From DASWHR01 sp036398095 (lineage in GTDB: Bacteria; Actinomycetota; AC-67), in NCBI GenBank assembly GCA_036398095.1, contig DASWHR010000015.1, positions 1 through 6,198 of the forward strand: a DNA stretch of 6,198 nt, written 5' to 3'. Both the position numbers and the translations under genes were made by a program. The notes under the pieces are model-generated. The model was not told the DNA's origin. It worked only from the letters and a program-made list of their open reading frames with translations, and made no database searches. The stretch's first letter is position 1. Each line of letters begins with the position of its first letter. Positions 4,990-6,198 of the stretch are shown one piece after another.

Positions 4990-5018
4990 AGAGAAGGGCC
5001 CCAGTGGGGCCCTTCTCT
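4990..5018 (-). terminator. Strong hairpin terminator after the cysteine-rich protein gene
   Basis: The arms 4990-5002 and 5006-5018 form a perfect 13-bp stem (core GGGCCCC/GGGGCCC) closed by a 3-nt loop. The hairpin starts 25 nt beyond the TAA at 5046-5044. On the minus strand the following bases are CATTTCCC, so the U-tract is short, as is common for terminators in high-GC bacteria. It lies upstream of the next minus-strand gene and separates the two transcription units. Confidence 0.7.
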
Positions 5019-5043
5019 GCTGGCTCGGAGCTATTGGTGATTG

Positions 5044-6198
5044 TTAGAAGATGGCAACGTCGAACGTGGTGGGGGCGCTGACAACCGGGTCGTAGTTGCG
5101 CAGCGTTGCCAGCACGTCGTAGGTGCCCGTGTCGAACGTGTCGAGCATCGACCCGACGACCACGAACGGGCACTCGATGCCCGAGTTGCAGGTGGCCGTC
5201 TGCGGGTTCAAGGCAAGGAACAAGCCGCTCGGGCCGCCGAAGGTGACGAGGAACTTGCCGTGGCCGTTGGGCTGGCTGCGGAAGATGTTGCCTCCGCAGA
5301 CGTCCCCAGGCGTCGGGTCGGTGTCCACGCACGAGGTGACCGGGTATCTTGTCGTGCTCCCGTCCGGCCTGGTCACGTCGACATCGACGATGACGTCCTC
5401 GACCGGGCGGTACAGCGACGCGGGCGACGAGTTGTCGCGGACGGCGCCCGTGATCTCCACCGACTCGGTCGGGAAGAACGTCGAGACGCCGGGACGACGC
5501 GGGTTCTCGGCCTTCAGGTCAACGATCGCAGCCGGGTTCAGCTTGAAGCGAACCACACCGTCGGCCACGACGTGACCGTCGGTCGCGTCGAGCGCCTTGA
5601 CCTCGACCGTGTACCACGTGTCGGTCTTGTTGACGTTGAACGTGCTGCCGATCGTCGCGTTGCCGGTGATCTCCTTCGGAATGTAGAAGGAGAAGTAGCC
5701 GGAACCGCACGGAGCCGGACCGCAGGCGGCGAAGACGAGCGCGGCGAACGGACCGTTCGCGTCGTCTCGGTTCAGCGCCAGCGGACGACTCGGGAACGAC
5801 GGGTCGTGCGAGCCCTGCGGCGGCGTGAAGTCCGCCGTGACGACGACGTCGTTCGGGTTGCACGTCGTCAGCAGGATGTCGCAGTCGAGCAGGTCCACGT
5901 GGGGAATGTCCACGCGCATCTGCTGCCCCTGGTACAAGGTCGGCAGCTTGGTGAGCTGCGTGCCTTCCAGATGCGCGCACGGCGCCAGCGGAGCCGGCGT
6001 CGGGCACACGTCGTTGGTCAGGCCGGCGCCGCCCAGTTCGAGCACGCCGACGCCGAAGTCACCGGGGGCGACGTTGCCGCCGACGACCGTGACGATCTCA
6101 CCGGTGGGCTGTTCGTCCACGATGCCGAATCCGGGGATGAACTTCTTGCAGGTGAGGCCCAGGAACGCGAAGTTGCAGTAGGGCGAGCCGATCATGAC
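5044..6198 (-). CDS. Cysteine-pair-rich, Ig-like extracellular protein (5' end probably missing)
   Basis: The frame is open from the right edge to a TAA at 5046-5044, giving at least 384 codons. A Met codon occurs at 6195, but the codon before it is still open and no signal peptide follows, so the real start probably lies outside. The chain is beta-strand-rich and Asp/Thr/Pro-rich. From about residue 245 (counting from that Met) it reads like an Ig- or macroglobulin-type domain: SVEITGAVRD, YRPVEDVIVDVDVTRPDG, then FDTGTYDVLATL near the end. Twelve Cys fall in six local pairs (7/16, 64/73, 105/112, 158/163, 289/300, 336/342), which suggests disulfide-closed loops in an extracytoplasmic protein. 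No catalytic motif is seen and no family is recognised. A secreted or surface structural or binding role is inference. A strong terminator follows the gene. Confidence 0.7.
   Translation of the reverse strand, partial: VMIGSPYCNFAFLGLTCKKFIPGFGIVDEQPTGEIVTVVGGNVAPGDFGVGVLELGGAGLTNDVCPTPAPLAPCAHLEGTQLTKLPTLYQGQQMRVDIPHVDLLDCDILLTTCNPNDVVVTADFTPPQGSHDPSFPSRPLALNRDDANGPFAALVFAACGPAPCGSGYFSFYIPKEITGNATIGSTFNVNKTDTWYTVEVKALDATDGHVVADGVVRFKLNPAAIVDLKAENPRRPGVSTFFPTESVEITGAVRDNSSPASLYRPVEDVIVDVDVTRPDGSTTRYPVTSCVDTDPTPGDVCGGNIFRSQPNGHGKFLVTFGGPSGLFLALNPQTATCNSGIECPFVVVGSMLDTFDTGTYDVLATLRNYDPVVSAPTTFDVAIF

Overview
The window is high-GC bacterial DNA with strong G/C preference at third codon positions. 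A DUF222/13E12-type HNH protein, a Gram-positive-type LexA box, a Ser/Pro-rich lipoprotein and several start codons placed right at promoter -10 elements all suggest an actinobacterium or a high-GC Chloroflexota lineage. The sequence alone does not settle which. I see no rRNA, tRNA, CRISPR array, insertion sequence or origin.

Layout. At the left edge (1-190, minus) is the 5' end of an exported protein. A type II toxin-antitoxin operon follows (343-1064, minus): a ribbon-helix-helix antitoxin (VapB-like) overlapping a PIN-domain VapC toxin by 4 nt. A 107-bp divergent intergenic region (1065-1171) separates it from the only plus-strand gene, a DUF222-HNH endonuclease-like protein (1172-2350). 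Both divergent genes have good sigma70-type promoters whose predicted transcription starts fall at or next to the start codon, so both transcripts look leaderless. A near-perfect LexA/SOS box lies across the start of the HNH gene.

A short convergent gap (2351-2516) leads to three tightly packed minus-strand genes read from 4187 down to 2517. First is a 159-aa protein of unrecognised family. Its ATGA overlap couples it to a 187-aa AbiEii/MNT-like nucleotidyltransferase. 28 nt beyond the transferase is a lipoprotein with a BsuPI-like beta-sandwich domain. The 159-aa/nucleotidyltransferase pair has the form of an uncharacterised toxin-antitoxin-like module, with its own palindrome and -10 element upstream.

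Upstream of that pair is a separate membrane-anchored or exported protein of unknown family (4233-4862, minus), preceded by nested GAAC/GTTC palindromes. A strong 13-bp hairpin terminator (4990-5018) then follows a long cysteine-pair-rich, Ig-like extracellular protein (5044 to the right edge, minus), whose 5' end is probably outside the window.

Overall this is an accessory region that mixes stress or defence genes (vapBC, an SOS-linked HNH gene, a nucleotidyltransferase pair) with secreted or surface proteins. The strongest observations are the LexA box on the HNH gene, the two leaderless divergent promoters, and the uncharacterised nucleotidyltransferase pair.
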